Of a stretch of DNA of 33,491 nt, positions 1-11,911 are shown piece after piece; the stretch's first letter is position 1; each line of letters begins with the position of its first letter. Source of the stretch: Gamarada debralockiae (Eukaryota > Ascomycota > Leotiomycetes > Helotiales > Hyphodiscaceae). The DNA is taken from assembly GCA_002803225.1 (NCBI GenBank), contig NXFV01001625.1, forward strand, positions 1-33,491. Direction: 5' to 3'. The translations under genes and the position numbers were made by a program. The notes beneath the pieces were generated by a model. That model was not told the origin of the DNA and did not search any database. It saw nothing but the letters and a program-made list of their open reading frames with translations.

Positions 1-1614
1 TGAATTGAAGCTTACGAAGCCTATTTTGGACTAGCACCATATGCACCTCAGTATTAGGGTTCTCATAACAACACTTACCACCTCTGAGAAACATTACAAG
101 AACGAGTCGCCTTACGAAAATCCTTTGTATAAAGTAGGATATTTTACCGCCTCCTCTCATTACAGGACGGGATTAAGGTCGGATTATATAAGCTACTATT
201 ATTCCAGCCAGCCTAGGAAAATCTCTAATTCCAGCTAACACAACAACTTCACAACTTCTCTCCTCTGCAAACTTACCTACATACCAGTATCTAGCATCCA
301 TGCGTGCTTTTGGATTAAGAGTAGGCTTGAGAATAAATCCTATAGCGAAAAAGACGTCAGCAACTAATCAATCAAGTTAGATAACAGCTCGTTATTAGAC
401 ACAGGAGAAGTTAGAGAACAGGGCAAGGTATGCATCACAGCCAGAACCCATGCATGAAGTACTACAGCTAATATTTGTTCAGTGCCAGGTTGATCCTATG
501 TGGCATATCTTATTGTCCTCGAACAGCTTACATATTGACAAATTTCCTGAACATCCTATTCTAACCCCTCCTTACGAACCTATTTGAAGCCAACGAACAA
601 GCCCGATACCGCAATACAAATCATCTACATTGATGCCATGATCATTAAACTCTACAGCCCCTCCCTTCAGAGTTAGAGAGTTCATGCCCCAGAGAAAAAA
701 GCAGAGAACACACTGGCATAACCTGCAGAGTCTGCAACGCAACAAGGGGCTTAAGGTCCAGAGAAAGAAAGCAAAGAATCTGACTTGTCTCAAAGCCCTG
801 CAAAATACCAGGTACTAAGGAGCGAAAACCAAGCTGCTAATACTCACAGAGCTTGGAAATAAGTGTTCTGAACATATATTTCTTGAATTCAGGCGACTGA
901 TCGGTTTTCTGGCTTCCCTTTCCACAGAACAATAGTTGCAAGTGGCATTTTCTTCCATATTCAGAGCCCAGATTTTCTCAGCTTCTTGTTCGATCGAATC
1001 CAGAGAACGTGCTACAAGGTTACTATACCTTTCTTTCTTTCTCTCTCTCTCTCTCTCTCTCAAATTTTTTTCCAAATGCACATCTCACTCATCACCACAG
1101 CCCTTTTCGTTTCAGTTAGTAAAACAACCTGTCGGATCCGTTGTAATAGTACCCACAAACTTGCACCAGTGGCAATACTAGAGGTAAAATAGCATTCAAG
1201 CACAAGAACAACCCAGTGTTTTGGTTTGTCATTGAGCTATTTTCCCCACGTATATACAGTTCTTATATCAATTCTCTTGCCAAGGTCAATGACATTTATT
1301 CTGTTCTTCATATACTATACAGTATTGCCGCTCTCCTCAACTCCACTCACAAGGAATCAAAGGAAGGATAATAGTAACCAGATATTCCCTACTACCCAAA
1401 GATCCTTCTATAAAACATACCCTCCTGTCCTAGGACTTTTGGAGAAATCCCCGAAATACTCAAAATCCCACCGTATAGTAGATGGCTCCCTAGCAACTTA
1501 GGCCTTATCCAAGAATGGGTGCAAGAAATAATCAAGCATATTGCCACTTACCTAAAGCCTTTTCTTCCTATAATTAAGGAGTTCAAAGAGTTGATCAAGC
1601 CCCATCCATTGATA
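1..1614. other. intergenic, no gene recognised
   Basis: Only short open frames without family motifs, consistent codon use or splice structure occur here. The single distinctive element is a CT-rich simple repeat near 1031. I see no RNA gene, transposon remnant or decayed protein that I can name. Confidence 0.5.
1031..1061. repeat. CT microsatellite
   Basis: A TTTC-rich start passes into about ten perfect CT units. On the other strand it makes the Arg/Glu/Lys-rich low-complexity stretch of a short open frame, which is therefore not evidence for a protein. Confidence 0.9.
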
Positions 1615-1790
1615 TACAGTAGAACCTCGATACAAGAATACGATCAGGACCCGAAAATCATAAGAAAATAGTCAGGTATTCTTATATCAAGGTCCCATGA
1701 CTTAGAAAATCAAGAAATGGGGCCCAAGAATCTATTCTTATTGGTCGGGTATTCTTATGTAGAGGATTCTTATATCGAGGTTCTACTGTA
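1615..1790. mobile_element. MITE, Tc1/mariner-like ends
   Basis: The left end reads TACAGTAGAACCTCGATA and the right end is its inverted repeat, with the match continuing imperfectly to about 25 bp. Both ends carry a TA dinucleotide, the target duplication typical of Tc1/mariner-Fot1 elements. The interior is only about 120 bp, has no coding capacity and repeats parts of the terminal sequence (ATTCTTATAT with GAGGTT or AAGGTC nearby), so it folds on itself. This fits a non-autonomous miniature element moved in trans by a pogo/Fot1-type transposase; the family assignment is inferred from the end sequence and the TA. Confidence 0.85.
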
Positions 1791-3740
1791 TTGAAGTTGA
1801 GCAATGCAAGTCTGTATTGTTACTGAATGTGTTCGCTTCTTGCGAATATATCAAACGCCTTACGACTTGTATGATATTCTTCAATTTCTGCTAATTCCTT
1901 TTTCCTTATCCTCTTTCCCTATCCCGTCTTCAAACGAACATGTAAACCTAGCAAATTGATCAAGCTCTGGTTGGCTGGAGCCAAAACTTGAGCTAGTGCA
2001 GCTGCGAGAGCGAATCCTTCAGTTTTCATATTAAAATTGAATTTTCCATTGCTGAAGCATGCTGGACTAAGAACGAATGTACAGGGAATGTTTCCATGGT
2101 GATATAATATGCACTTCACAGGCGCAGGGGTAGTCCGGTGAGGTTATTGACGTGCATTCTTGGATCTACAGTGATCCAAAATCAGCCCAAACCAAATGAT
2201 CACCCATTGAACAGAATACACTCACAATTGTTATCCAACCCCCCCCCCCCCCCTCCTCTCCTCCCCTCCTCTTCCTTGAGCTCTCCTGCCCAGCTGCTGA
2301 TATGGCACCGGTCGCGGCAAAAGTCTATAATATATAGAATGTAGATAAGGCTGGGATGACTCTGTCGTTTGGAATGGATGTGATGGAGGGGATCGCAGCG
2401 AGCAAAGTCTCAATAACCTTTTGCATGACACCATTCGAGACGGTTATATAATTTGTGACCGGGATGAAGGCAAGGAAGATAGGGCCGAATACAATCATGA
2501 AGAGGCCTTTGGGTTGACTTTGGAGGATGTTTGTGAGCCTGTTCAGTTGATGGAAGTGGATTGGGGTGGGGCGTTACACGCCATGAAGGAGGGATCTGTT
2601 AGAAGGCATAATTAATATTGCAGTTGGCGAGAAAAACAGCGAATCCGTTGAACTAGATATGAAGTTTCAGGGTTTTTGAAATATTAATAGAACAAATCCT
2701 TCGGCAATGCTCTAGGACGTACTAAAGGGGGCGATTGGAATTTAGCGTGGACCTTAGAACAGTATTGACCCTTTGATTTGATCTGAGGACCCTAAAGCTA
2801 TATGATGGGTGTTTAAGAAGAGTTTTTGACTGAAGCATATGATTACATTACAACGGGTGGTTAATTCACTGATATAAGTGTTTGAGTTTTAGATTCGACA
2901 TTCGAAAAATTTTGTTGGGTTTTCTGAGGTTCCGGTTCAAATGCATGTATTAACTTGACTGACTCTCTACTCTACAGGTTCTACGACCCCTATATATACC
3001 CTATTTCCTTCACTACTAGAAGCTTCTAGCCTATACTACTAGGGTATGAGTCACTGTATTCGTAAGCTTCGCCACCCCTTATTGCCACCACCATTGCCAC
3101 CACTGTATTAGTCTTAGGTATTTCCCAACAAATTTGTCTACTAATCAAGATCAAACTTCGATGAAGTTCATACAAATGACCTTCGCTTTCTCGGTTTCTT
3201 TTTTTCTTGGGAGGGCTACGAATCATAGGACATTTAGCTAAGACCTCGGAATTTCAATTTTAAGCTGTCTCGAGCAGAGAGTTTGCTTAAAAGGGGGGCG
3301 GGTTAAAGCTCTGTGAAACGCCGGATGAGGCTGGGCGACAGGTACTGTACACTGGAAGGTTGATTGGTCCATCCGTTTAGCCACATAGTTCTGTGATTCG
3401 GTGATGGTCTTTTCGGCCTGCAACTTCGGCGCTTCGTGAAACCTGGTGTTATTCCGGTCTGAAAACATCAGTGGCTGCCCAGTCACTGCAAGTGGTCTCC
3501 ACAATTCCGAATCGGAACTAACCGACGAGCATCGCCAAGAGCAGAGTTGATGCAGTGTTACACCACAGCGATGATAATTTAAACCATATCTTTTACATAC
3601 TCCTACAAGTTTTATAGTTCTTTTCTTCCGGTTCAGACTCAACGTTGTCCCAAAGAATACGTCGCCAGACGCTATATGCTCCGTTCCAGAGTTTAGCTTT
3701 GATTGTTTTAGCAGGCGCAGGACTGCTGACCCGTCACCAA
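1791..3740. other. intergenic, no gene recognised
   Basis: A 15-C homopolymer lies at 2239-2253 in a CT-rich tract. Open frames at 2421-2615 (+) and 3238-3642 (-) have no recognisable domain. The last 100-200 bases presumably hold the promoter and 5' leader of the HET gene, but no clear TATA element is visible. Confidence 0.45.
2239..2253. repeat. poly-C run
   Basis: Fifteen consecutive C followed by CT-rich sequence. It is a likely spot for length error or polymorphism. Confidence 0.9.
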
Positions 3741-5815
3741 ATGTCCGAAGAAAGCATGATTGTGGGTTGCTTTGTGTGTGATCACCTCGACATCAACCAT
3801 GACAATCAATGGCAGGTTTTGCAAGCGCAACTGGGCTACCAGCGAATTGCCAAGTTTTTTGACCTTCGTGAGGCTGCCTCAGGAGGCTGCAAGGTATGCT
3901 CGATTGTTTATGAAGGGGTTGAAGCTTTTCGAGATGTTTTAGGGCAGATTGGGGTGGAAACACGACTTTATCTTCGCTGTCGTCCTTTATATCCCTTGGA
4001 GGTAGGTGTAGAGGAACATGAGCGTGCTGGAACTACGTGGTTGGAGTTCTTTACGCTGGTAGGCAAGTACATGGCACCTTCAAGCTCATCCTCGGAAAAT
4101 GAAATTTATGCCAACTTTTGTAGGTCAACCAGCTCCATGGACTTCTTTCGGACCAGCAAACTTGGTGCCGAGAAAGCTCGATGTTGAGCTGGCGACCCGC
4201 CAAACGAAACAATGGCTTTATGACTGTGATACGAGTCATGAATGTGCTGGCCCCCAGAGGAAAATCAGAAGTCTACCAACGCGTGTGCTAGATTTGAGTG
4301 AAAACCCTAGGCCACAAGATCCAATCAGGTTGTTCGAGACTGGGGGTATGGAAGGAACTTACATGACTCTTAGTCATTGCTGGGGTCCATCACAACTCAT
4401 CACAACGACCCGAGAAACCATCAAAGAAAGGATAGCCGGCATCAATCTTGAGGGTCTCGCCAAGACATTCAGAGACGCTGTTTCTTTGACGCGAAATCTC
4501 GGTATCAGATATTTGTGGATCGATTCGTTGTGCATTATACAACTTGACAAAGTAGATTGGGAAACCGAAGCTGGCAAGATGGGATCTGTTTATTCACAAT
4601 CCTATTTGAATATTGCTGCTACCAGCTCTGCAGATGGCCGCGGAGGGTGTTTTAAAGAAAGAACGAATTCAATCTACCAGGTCCGATCTCCATTGACCGT
4701 CAAATCGCACCAGATAGCCAGGTCCTACCTGGAGTCCAGCTGTATCTATGTGCGGCTTCTGCTACGGCCAGGGCACAGTGCTCTGGATAGAAAAGGGTCT
4801 TCATACTTCTCTGCCTTTTCCCCTTTGGTGAGTAGTCATTATTCCACAAAAGCAAGTGGATTCAAAACTGACAGAGGTGTAGATTTCTCGAGCTTGGGTC
4901 TACCAAGAGCGCATTCTTGCACCTCGCACTGTCCACTTTCACGGAACAGAGATGCTCTGGGAATGTATTTCTTCGTCGAGATGCGAATGTGGGGGGCTCG
5001 ACCGCGAGAAAGCCACAAGTTTCCGACCAGACGCATCTGGAGGTGTTTCTGGAGACATAGAAGAACAGTGGCAGGCGGTCGTACGACAGTACTCCGGCCT
5101 GAATCTTAGCCATGCTTTAGATAAGCTCCCAGCACTTGGGGGTATCGCACAGAAATTCCAGGAAGCATTGCAGTGTGATTACCTAGCGGGAATATGGCGC
5201 AACCATCTTTTGAGAGCCTTGCCGTGGACACTGGCTGATGGCCATAAAGCTTTCAGAGGGCTTCCATACCGAGCGCCAACGTGGTCTTGGGCATCTCTGG
5301 ACAATGTATCTTCGCCAGCGAATGCTCACCAAGGAGTTAGAGTAACCTATGCGTTCACCCAGACAATCCAGCAAGACGATCGACTAGCTGTCGTTGATGC
5401 TTGCGTTCACACCCGTGGAAAGAATTCATTTGGCGCCGTTGAAGAAGGAGGATATATCGTGCTAGAATCGGCGTTTCTAATACCTAGTGCAGCTGAAATC
5501 GACACCCAAATAACTGAGATAAACGGGATTGAGAGTACACTCCTCGTGCGATTCGAAGGGCACGAGCAGGAGATTCGTGTTGAGCCAGACATTGCTTTCA
5601 ATTCTCGGCCAATAGGGATGTCTGCGCCTCCGTATGACGCAGAGGAACTACGATGGTTGATCCTTGGTAGGGACGGAAGAAAGCACTTTGGACTGCTTTT
5701 GGTAACTTCGAAGGAAAAGAAATATTTGTATGAAAGAGTTGGGGTGGCGCGGATTTGGTCGCCATCACCTAAGATGCAAGATGAAGCAGAAGTGGCGTCG
5801 TTCAAGATTGTATGA
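3741..5815 (+). CDS. HET-domain (heterokaryon incompatibility) protein
   Basis: HET proteins trigger vegetative incompatibility and cell death when unlike fungal hyphae fuse. An N-terminal segment with CFVCDHL and GCKVCSIV leads into the HET core: YMTLSHCWG, LAKTFRDAV, YLWIDSLCIIQ, SYLNIAAT, IYVRLLLRPGH, then RAWVYQERILAPRTVHF and the family tail motifs LLRALPWTL and YRAPTWSWASLD. A 55-nt intron at 4828-4882 (donor GTGAGT, branch CTGAC, acceptor TAG) joins SPL to ISRAWVYQE in phase 0. The start is the in-frame ATG at 3741; the frame opens earlier but has no ATG. Predicted length is about 650 aa. Oddity: between LEFFTLV (ends about 4061) and GQPAPWTSF (from 4123) the reading frame shifts and no canonical intron repairs it, so the gene is either spliced unusually or broken. 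A decayed HET copy lies 1 kb downstream. Confidence 0.85.
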
Positions 5816-6755
5816 ATGTTCTTGTGTTAAGATAGCTGTCGGTAGTAGTGGCTTTATCTTGAAACGATTGGAAGAGTCGGAAACCGGAGAGGTTCACATG
5901 CCAGTTGGAGACCTGTCGACAGAGTAGGTGTTAAAACATCGTCAGTTAGTCGTCCTTCCATTCCGTGTTCTCCCCTTAGGGATCCGGTTTCCGGTTTCCC
6001 AAGACTCAAAAGGCATCCCCACAAGGTACAACAGTTCCAACACCATGTATCGGTTCTGGGTATTCCCTTTTGTACTTCCGATTTATTATTGCCGTGTTTG
6101 ATCTCGAGATTGCATGTCGTGCTAGATTTAGCTTTGATAGTCGCAGTTATCCCTGCAGCTATGAGCTTAAGCGTCTTCTCTTTTTTCTCCTTTTGGGCTT
6201 AACGAGTTCCTCTCGCATGCATATCGCTTTCGCCGACTAGGAGCGAAGCGAGGAACAAAACTGGCGATATTCTGTTGGTATCGAACGGCTGCCTTGTATT
6301 ACTCAGCACTAAGCAATTTCGCTCCAGCCCTACAGCCCTATAGCCCTATCTTGGCATCCCGAACCCTTTACCGCGAAGCCGTCGCTCGCTGAATACCGAG
6401 CTAGATAGGCAAACGCGATAACTCAGACATCTTTCCTGCCCATCATACGATAATGATGCACTTGAGGATGGCTGTATGTTAGAAAACTAGGATTCCGACC
6501 TCCGGGTTAGGATTTAGGAAGGAAGGGAGCGAAAACGGTTACCGTCACAACATCTTGATAAGTTGAAAGAGGTGGCTGTGTTCCAGACAACAGGCATTAG
6601 CAAAATCTATATATTGACAACATGGAAGCTATAACCGATTCTCAAGGGCGCCAGGAGAGGATTCCCTCCGCATGTTCCGGGATTCCTAGAAACACTAGGC
6701 TCGAGTGCGAAGATAACCGATCCTTTCATTCAAGAGATTGAGGTTAAATGGAAAA
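5816..6755. other. intergenic, no gene recognised
   Basis: Contains the 3' region of the HET gene and possibly unrecognisable downstream parts of the antisense HET pseudogene. Short runs such as a duplicated GGTTTCC near 5988 are the only structure seen. Confidence 0.4.
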
Positions 6756-7250
6756 TCAAAAAGGTATTTCCGTGTGGCTGGCTAAATGGGATAGGTAGCT
6801 TGCAGGGCTTCGATTCCGGGGCCCATAGTCGATCAACCAAGATACTCTAATGCTGTTCTCGGTAGCTGCAGCTGCAATTGTGACGTAGCTTTCCTGTATA
6901 TGTTTGACATATTTGCAGCTTCTTTCAACCAGTCTTAAGTCGAGCCTTGAATAATACAAAAAGTGTCGATCCACAGATAACGCACAGTCAAGCGCCTCGT
7001 TACGATCACCATATCGTGAAACGTTGCCGGCAGAGACGATAGCTGATCTCACGTTCCAACTTTCAAGATTAGCCTCAACAAGCGTCAAGTATTTTTCTTA
7101 GCTTCAGCAATGATTTAGGGTAACCCAGTTGGCTCTCTTGGAAGTCGAAACTAGGAGTTTCGGGACTGATCAATCGTCGTTCCGACGTCGATGATTCGAG
7201 AGGGCAGAAACGGGTCGGTGCCGGATGCGGATGTTGACTAGTTGCATTCA
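6756..7250 (-). pseudogene. decayed HET-domain gene
   Basis: Reading the minus strand downward, the three frames together give the ordered HET motifs: LPSRIIDVG (about 7215-7185), ANWVTLNHC followed by a stop where Trp-Gly is expected (about 7115), YLWIDTFCIIQ (about 6980), DWLKEAANMSNIYR, and SYVTIAAAATENS (about 6880). Stops interrupt after ECN, at the Trp of SHCWG and between GST and DW, and frame changes are needed at least once after NIYR, so no full protein can be made. The downstream part (RAWVYQE and beyond) is not found, so the copy is also truncated. It lies on the strand opposite the intact HET gene and may be a diverged paralogue or the remains of an independent member of this large family. 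Confidence 0.85.
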
Positions 7251-7782
7251 GGATGATCATGGGCGCATGTATCGCCGGTCACCCTATACTCCTCAGCATC
7301 CTCCAGTCTTAGCTGATCTCTCTTGTGGGTTACTTAGTCTATAAGAGGCAGGCTTAAGGGTAGATTGAGAAAGGAGATTATGTCAACGCTAGGCTCGTCT
7401 TCCCTATGAGCGTGGTGTTAATCTGGCCACGGGAAGATATCCCAGAGGATAGAAATGGTGGCCCTCGTAGCCTACCATTAAAAGTGGTATAGGCCCTGAT
7501 ATCAGGTGAATAGTAGGCCTCCTGGGCCAATAGTTTTGTGTCAATTTTCTAGTTAAGCATCAACACATTAAGAGGAATCTAAAAGAATGAAAGTTCATTA
7601 TTAGACCAGCGATTGTCTAACATATTTCAGAGACAAGAAACAATACCAATTAATCGTTCGCTCACTAATGTCTTCTCCCATAATCAAGACATCCTTCTTA
7701 TATTAACGACACTCAAGCTCCCCTTCTCAATGACACTCCCATAATTCTCCCAGCCTCCCCCCTTAGCTGCTAGTTCTCTCGA
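7251..7782. other. intergenic, no gene recognised
   Basis: This stretch lies between the dead HET gene and the stop of the RTA1-like gene. It has GGCC-rich short inverted segments around 7460-7530 but no coding signal. It presumably contains the 3' end of the RTA1-like transcript. Confidence 0.4.
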
Positions 7783-8803
7783 TCAAACGTAGAGTTTCGC
7801 CTCCCGATACGCGTTTGCCAATACTAGTCCAGGATGCATGACCGTGAGAATAATACATGCAAGTACCATCATGGACCCATCAAATCCCAGGGCAAAAGCT
7901 TCGTGGTGAGCAATTACATTTTCGAAAGCAAGGGAAAATTCGACTACGCGAAAGATGCAGCGAACAAGGATGAAAATGCCGGCGAAGAACAGTGCTAGAT
8001 GTGGCGTTAGTTTATGCTCTAGTGAATTAAGATTCTAATAGAGAGAAAGGTTTAGGCTTACCCCAGAGGAATAGTTTAATGTTCGCTAGATACTTGTTGT
8101 CTCGCACACGGCTGAAGTGTTTAATGTTCCAGTAGAAGTGAAGATACAGGACGCAAGACAGAGAAAGAGGATGGAACTGTGTCGCGTAACCTATTGCTAG
8201 AACAACGGTGCCAATCCGAAGCTATCCGTCTAACTTAGCGCAAAGTCTCGTCTCTGAGATTAGCTGAGGTAGTTTTACCTTGGTTTGGTTGTCTGCGAAG
8301 CCTGCTAAGAGGCTGCCAACGATCTGCATAACCAAGCTGACCAGGCTTGAAATCCAGAACACCCAAGTGTAGATCCGAGCCCTGGTCGTCGAAATCTTGC
8401 CTTCAGGGTCAAAAATAAGCCTCACCTGGTCCAAGCAGAAGTAGACCGCTGCAGCGATAAAAATAGGTCCGAGGGTGAGGCCGATCAGAGATGAGGGCAA
8501 GGTAGCCGGGCTGAAGTACATTTGAATTACCCCCACATAACCCGTGACTTCGAGTGCAAGACCGACGAGCATGGTGATTGTGAAGGCGATTGTTCGGTGC
8601 TTGATGCCGAGATAAAGCTGCGGAGTGATAAAGAGTCCAAAAATCGTCAGGAAGAAGGCATTCACTGGTAGGGTTGGAATGAAGTCTACGAAGCCCGCGG
8701 AAAAGGTGCAGTTGTTAAGGGTACATTGAATCGGAGCCCCGAGGCTGGTGCCGGTGGAATTGCCCGCATCGAATGCGTACAGCTCGAACTTTTCTTTGCT
8801 CAT
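7783..8803 (-). CDS. RTA1-like seven-helix membrane protein
   Basis: The RTA1 family (fungal lipid-translocating exporter-like, including Rta1/Rsb1-type proteins) consists of plasma or vacuolar membrane proteins linked to sterol-drug resistance and long-chain base export. Three exons are resolved: 8279-8803, 8062-8221 and 7783-7994. Introns are 57 nt (donor GTAAAA, acceptor TAG) and 67 nt (GTAAGC, branch CTAAC, acceptor TAG). They give a 298-aa protein, the usual family size. Seven hydrophobic segments fall at roughly residues 43-66, 72-93, 106-129, 145-168, 178-206, 224-248 and 271-290. Family hallmarks are EVTGYVG, LGPIFIAAAVYFCLDQ and LVRCIFRVVEF. The N-terminus has two possible N-glycosylation sites (NST, NCT), fitting an external N-terminus. 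No frame damage is seen; the substrate is unknown. Confidence 0.93.
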
Positions 8804-9879
8804 AATTGACGGCTAGATAGCTGTTCCCGGTGAGGTATTGGTGCTTTTCACGGCTTTACGGGAACGAAGGATGTCAATCGTGAGGATCTGGGAAGGAGAA
8901 GCTTGTCGATTTTCCTGGGCCTATTCCAGGTGACGGATTAAGGTTGTGCTAGTCCGAATAATCGAAGAGATAGACAATAAGGCCTTCTAAGTCAGTGATA
9001 ATAACTCGCGATAGAAACTAACCCAATGCTTCGACTCAAAGTCAATATGGATTCATCTGTGAAGTAAGGACGCAGAAATTGCGATGTTTTTATTTCTCCA
9101 CGTTTCTATAATTAACATGCCACGAACCCCGCATTAAGGCTGAGTCCTACCTGCACGTGCCTCCAATGTTGTGTAACCCCCATGCTCTTAGTGGAGGCCC
9201 AACGGGATTAACAATTGTTAGTGTATATACTGGATCATGAGGCGAAATTTTGTATATTAACTATCGATCTGAAAGCAGTACCGTATGGTGCACAAGGGAA
9301 GGCTGTACTGGATTCTCGGCATGGTCTCGTGTAGTATAAGGGGCTCTGAGCCCCCGCGGATGCTACTTCCATCTGTAAGAACCCAGAGATTAGCAATTTG
9401 CTGAACAGTCTGCAGAGTCTGGACCTAAGACAAAGTAAAATTCACTAGACTGTGACTGCAACTCAGTGTCGCATTTTGGGCCAATCAGATGCGTACAAAG
9501 TAACGGATTGATAGGTCTGTTTATGTAGCCTTACTGCCTTAGGCACTTATAAATTTTTCCTGGACCATTCCTAGATTCTTTATAATATAATAAAAGACCA
9601 CTTATTTCGGCAGCCTTTTGCTCTTGAATCTTGCGTCTATATGTAAATTATTCTGCCCATTTCGATTATTTTTCCTAGTACTCCTAGGCTAGCTAGCAGC
9701 TGGCCAAGGATAAATGCTGTGTTAGCATATCTAGGTGGGCCAGGTAGGGGTAATCGTCGCATAAAACAGCGACCAAACCTGCTATAGGCGGCCATCGCCC
9801 TGAACATTGCGTTCGACTGCAAATATGTTCAGGAGTTTCTCACTTGGCGGCTGACTCCCCCACTCAAGATGTTATCGCA
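8804..9879. other. intergenic, no gene recognised
   Basis: Upstream region of the minus-strand RTA1-like gene and the left flank of the F-box pseudogene. No TATA element, domain or repeat could be assigned with confidence. Confidence 0.4.
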
Positions 9880-11270
9880 GCATCAAGGCTCCCCAAAGCC
9901 TTTCAGATTCAGTCTATACGAACAGTATACTGTGTTATGCTGACGCCAGGATCTTCTGCAGTTATATCCTTGAGCCCAAGATGCTCGCGTTCTACCCTCT
10001 TAATAATGGTCGTCACAATACTAGAATAGACGGTGCGCTGGCGAATATCTCTTCTTTAGGCAGCCTCAGCAAACTCCATCTCGAAATTCTCCAGGAGATC
10101 CTTAGCAACAGCACGCTCTCAATCTGAGACATTTCGAACGGTCAACCGCGGATTCCGATTTGTTATCGACAACCTCCCTCACTACAAGGCAACCGTCGCC
10201 TGTGCTCCTAACAGTCTTCGTGCTGCTCGTAGCATTGAAATCGCTGCGTATATCACCTGCAATGATCTTTATGACGTCTTGCACACAAAATAATGCAACA
10301 CTTGGGGGAATTTGGCGCTGTAAGTGATTCTCTGAGCAATTCGTATACTATCCAGGAGATAGAGCACGTCTAGAGCTCTTGAAGCCTCGCTTGGGACGTA
10401 TCTTCATATCTTGTCGAGCAATGCTGACTCCTAGACTTCACAGTACCTCTTCCTCCTGTCCTGCAGCCGTGTTTGCTATCACTGCCTCACAACCAACAAA
10501 ACGTACCTTCCGCACATGCGTAGACATGCCATGCTACAGTCAGCAACTTCTGTCAAGGATCCCAAATGATTTGGTATCCCAATTGCTCGCTCTCTGCCTG
10601 GTTACTATCTGGTCGGCTCAGTCATGAAAGAGCGTAGCAGACAGCAATTGGTAAACATGTTTCATTCCAAAGCTGCCGCAGTGAAATCCACGGGTCTGCT
10701 GAGCGACTTAAGGAATAAGTCATCTCCATTATTATTCTCCTTGCCACTTCTGCTAACAAGCAATGTCATTGCAGGGTGGTCAAAGCACGGGGAAGCTGGG
10801 CGTCTTGACAAGTGGGCCGACAAGTTTCGTAAATATGAGCGTATGTCCGACGATGATCGACCAGCCCGGGCCCCTCCCCGGCCAGCCTTCTCAGGCTATT
10901 ACGACCAGGGACCATTCAATTCGGACCACCTCAAGTCTGTCGTTGGATTTCCAGGGCTCAACCGCACTCGCCACGTAACAGAGTGGGGTATTGCTTGCAA
11001 GGGATGTCGAATTCCACTTGGTGATTTCACCGTCGGCATGACGTATGAATAGCGAGAGGAATGCAACAAGAAGGAGATGAAACAGCAGATGCTCTATTCA
11101 GAGAAGTACGTCGATCACTTCACACGTTGCCGGGAATCGATGACCGCATTGGTTAAGAAGAAACACAAGCTCCTAGGACCTATCATCCATATCTGTCCTA
11201 CACAGCTGTGTAGGTTTACAGGAGCGCCACAGCGGCTGATCCGAAATGGGCTGAATTACTTTGCACATTT
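9880..11270 (+). pseudogene. decayed F-box-like paralogue
   Basis: This stretch is collinear with the intact gene at 11912-13317. Matching pieces in order: nucleotide similarity of 9978-10060 to 12109-12195; KLHLEILQEIL for KLPLELIHQIL; VNRGFRFVIDNLPHYKA for VNRGLRLIIDNLPPYKA; LSCSRVCYHC for LSCKRVCFNC; ARSLPGYY for VKSLPGQY; and VVGFPGLNRTRHVTEWGIAC for IIGFPWLDRSRGVAEWGVAC. These lie in several frames with stops (for example after the F-box start near 10123 and at 11050). The intron donor appears as ATAAGT near 10715 where the intact copy has GTAAGT. The left boundary is approximate. It most likely arose by tandem duplication and then decayed. Confidence 0.85.
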
Positions 11271-11280
11271 CCGTTTATAG

Positions 11281-11382
11281 GACAGCTGGATTTGAAGAAG
11301 CGTAAGTAGAATAGCGCATGCTCCCTCATGGCACAGCTGGAATTGAGGATGTGTAATTAGAATAGCAGAGACTCGCCTCATG
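11281..11382. repeat. diverged tandem duplication of about 50 bp
   Basis: The segment starting ACAGCTGGATTTGAAG is followed about 50 bases later by ACAGCTGGAATTGAGG. Both continue through a TAGAATAGC block to CTCATG. It sits just after the F-box pseudogene and may be part of its 3' region. Confidence 0.75.
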
Positions 11383-11911
11383 TCACAAAATAAAGTCTCT
11401 GGCTCTTCCTACGAAGTTTCTTGTTGCTTGCAGCAGCGAATCAACAATGCCGAGACAGATTGGAAGCCAAATTGCAATCGTGCATTTGACCCATAAACCC
11501 ACAGCACTTTTCTCTTTCCAAGTTGGGAGTCTCTGAACCCGAAATCATTCACATCGAACTGGATCCTTGGGCCGACAGAGAACCCAAGTCGCTCGTTTTG
11601 ATTAAGCAATTGATCTCCAGGATATAAGGGATATGAGTGGAAGTTCTCGAGGTCTTTAATGAATCGGTTTTGATCGCTGAAGCGTTACGAATGATTGATA
11701 TCTTACGTTTCATTTGATGTGGTGAGGTTTGTAGTTGTGATAAACTTAAATTGAACGTCGCCAACACGAACGTGACACGGTCATGTGACTTTGCGACCGC
11801 CGAGATTCCCCTCATATTGACTTCGCGATTTCGCGACGCTCGACTTCTCCACATCCTCTTACAAAAACCGTCATTAACAACCATCCGCTACAACACCCAT
11901 CGACGTTCGCT

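Noticed and set aside
815..1181. Overlapping open frames on both strands around the CT repeat
   Set aside because: Their length depends on the microsatellite, giving Arg/Glu-rich or Ser/Leu-rich runs; no family motif.
2421..2615. 64-aa acidic plus-strand frame
   Set aside because: No recognisable domain, no clear leader or homologue known to me; could be chance.
3238..3642. 134-aa minus-strand frame divergent to the HET gene
   Set aside because: Low-complexity, Cys/Arg-scattered composition without motif; overlaps the probable HET promoter.
4124..4190. Simple intron 4059-4123 in the HET gene
   Set aside because: The ends look like GT...TAG, but the 65-nt length puts the next exon in the wrong frame.
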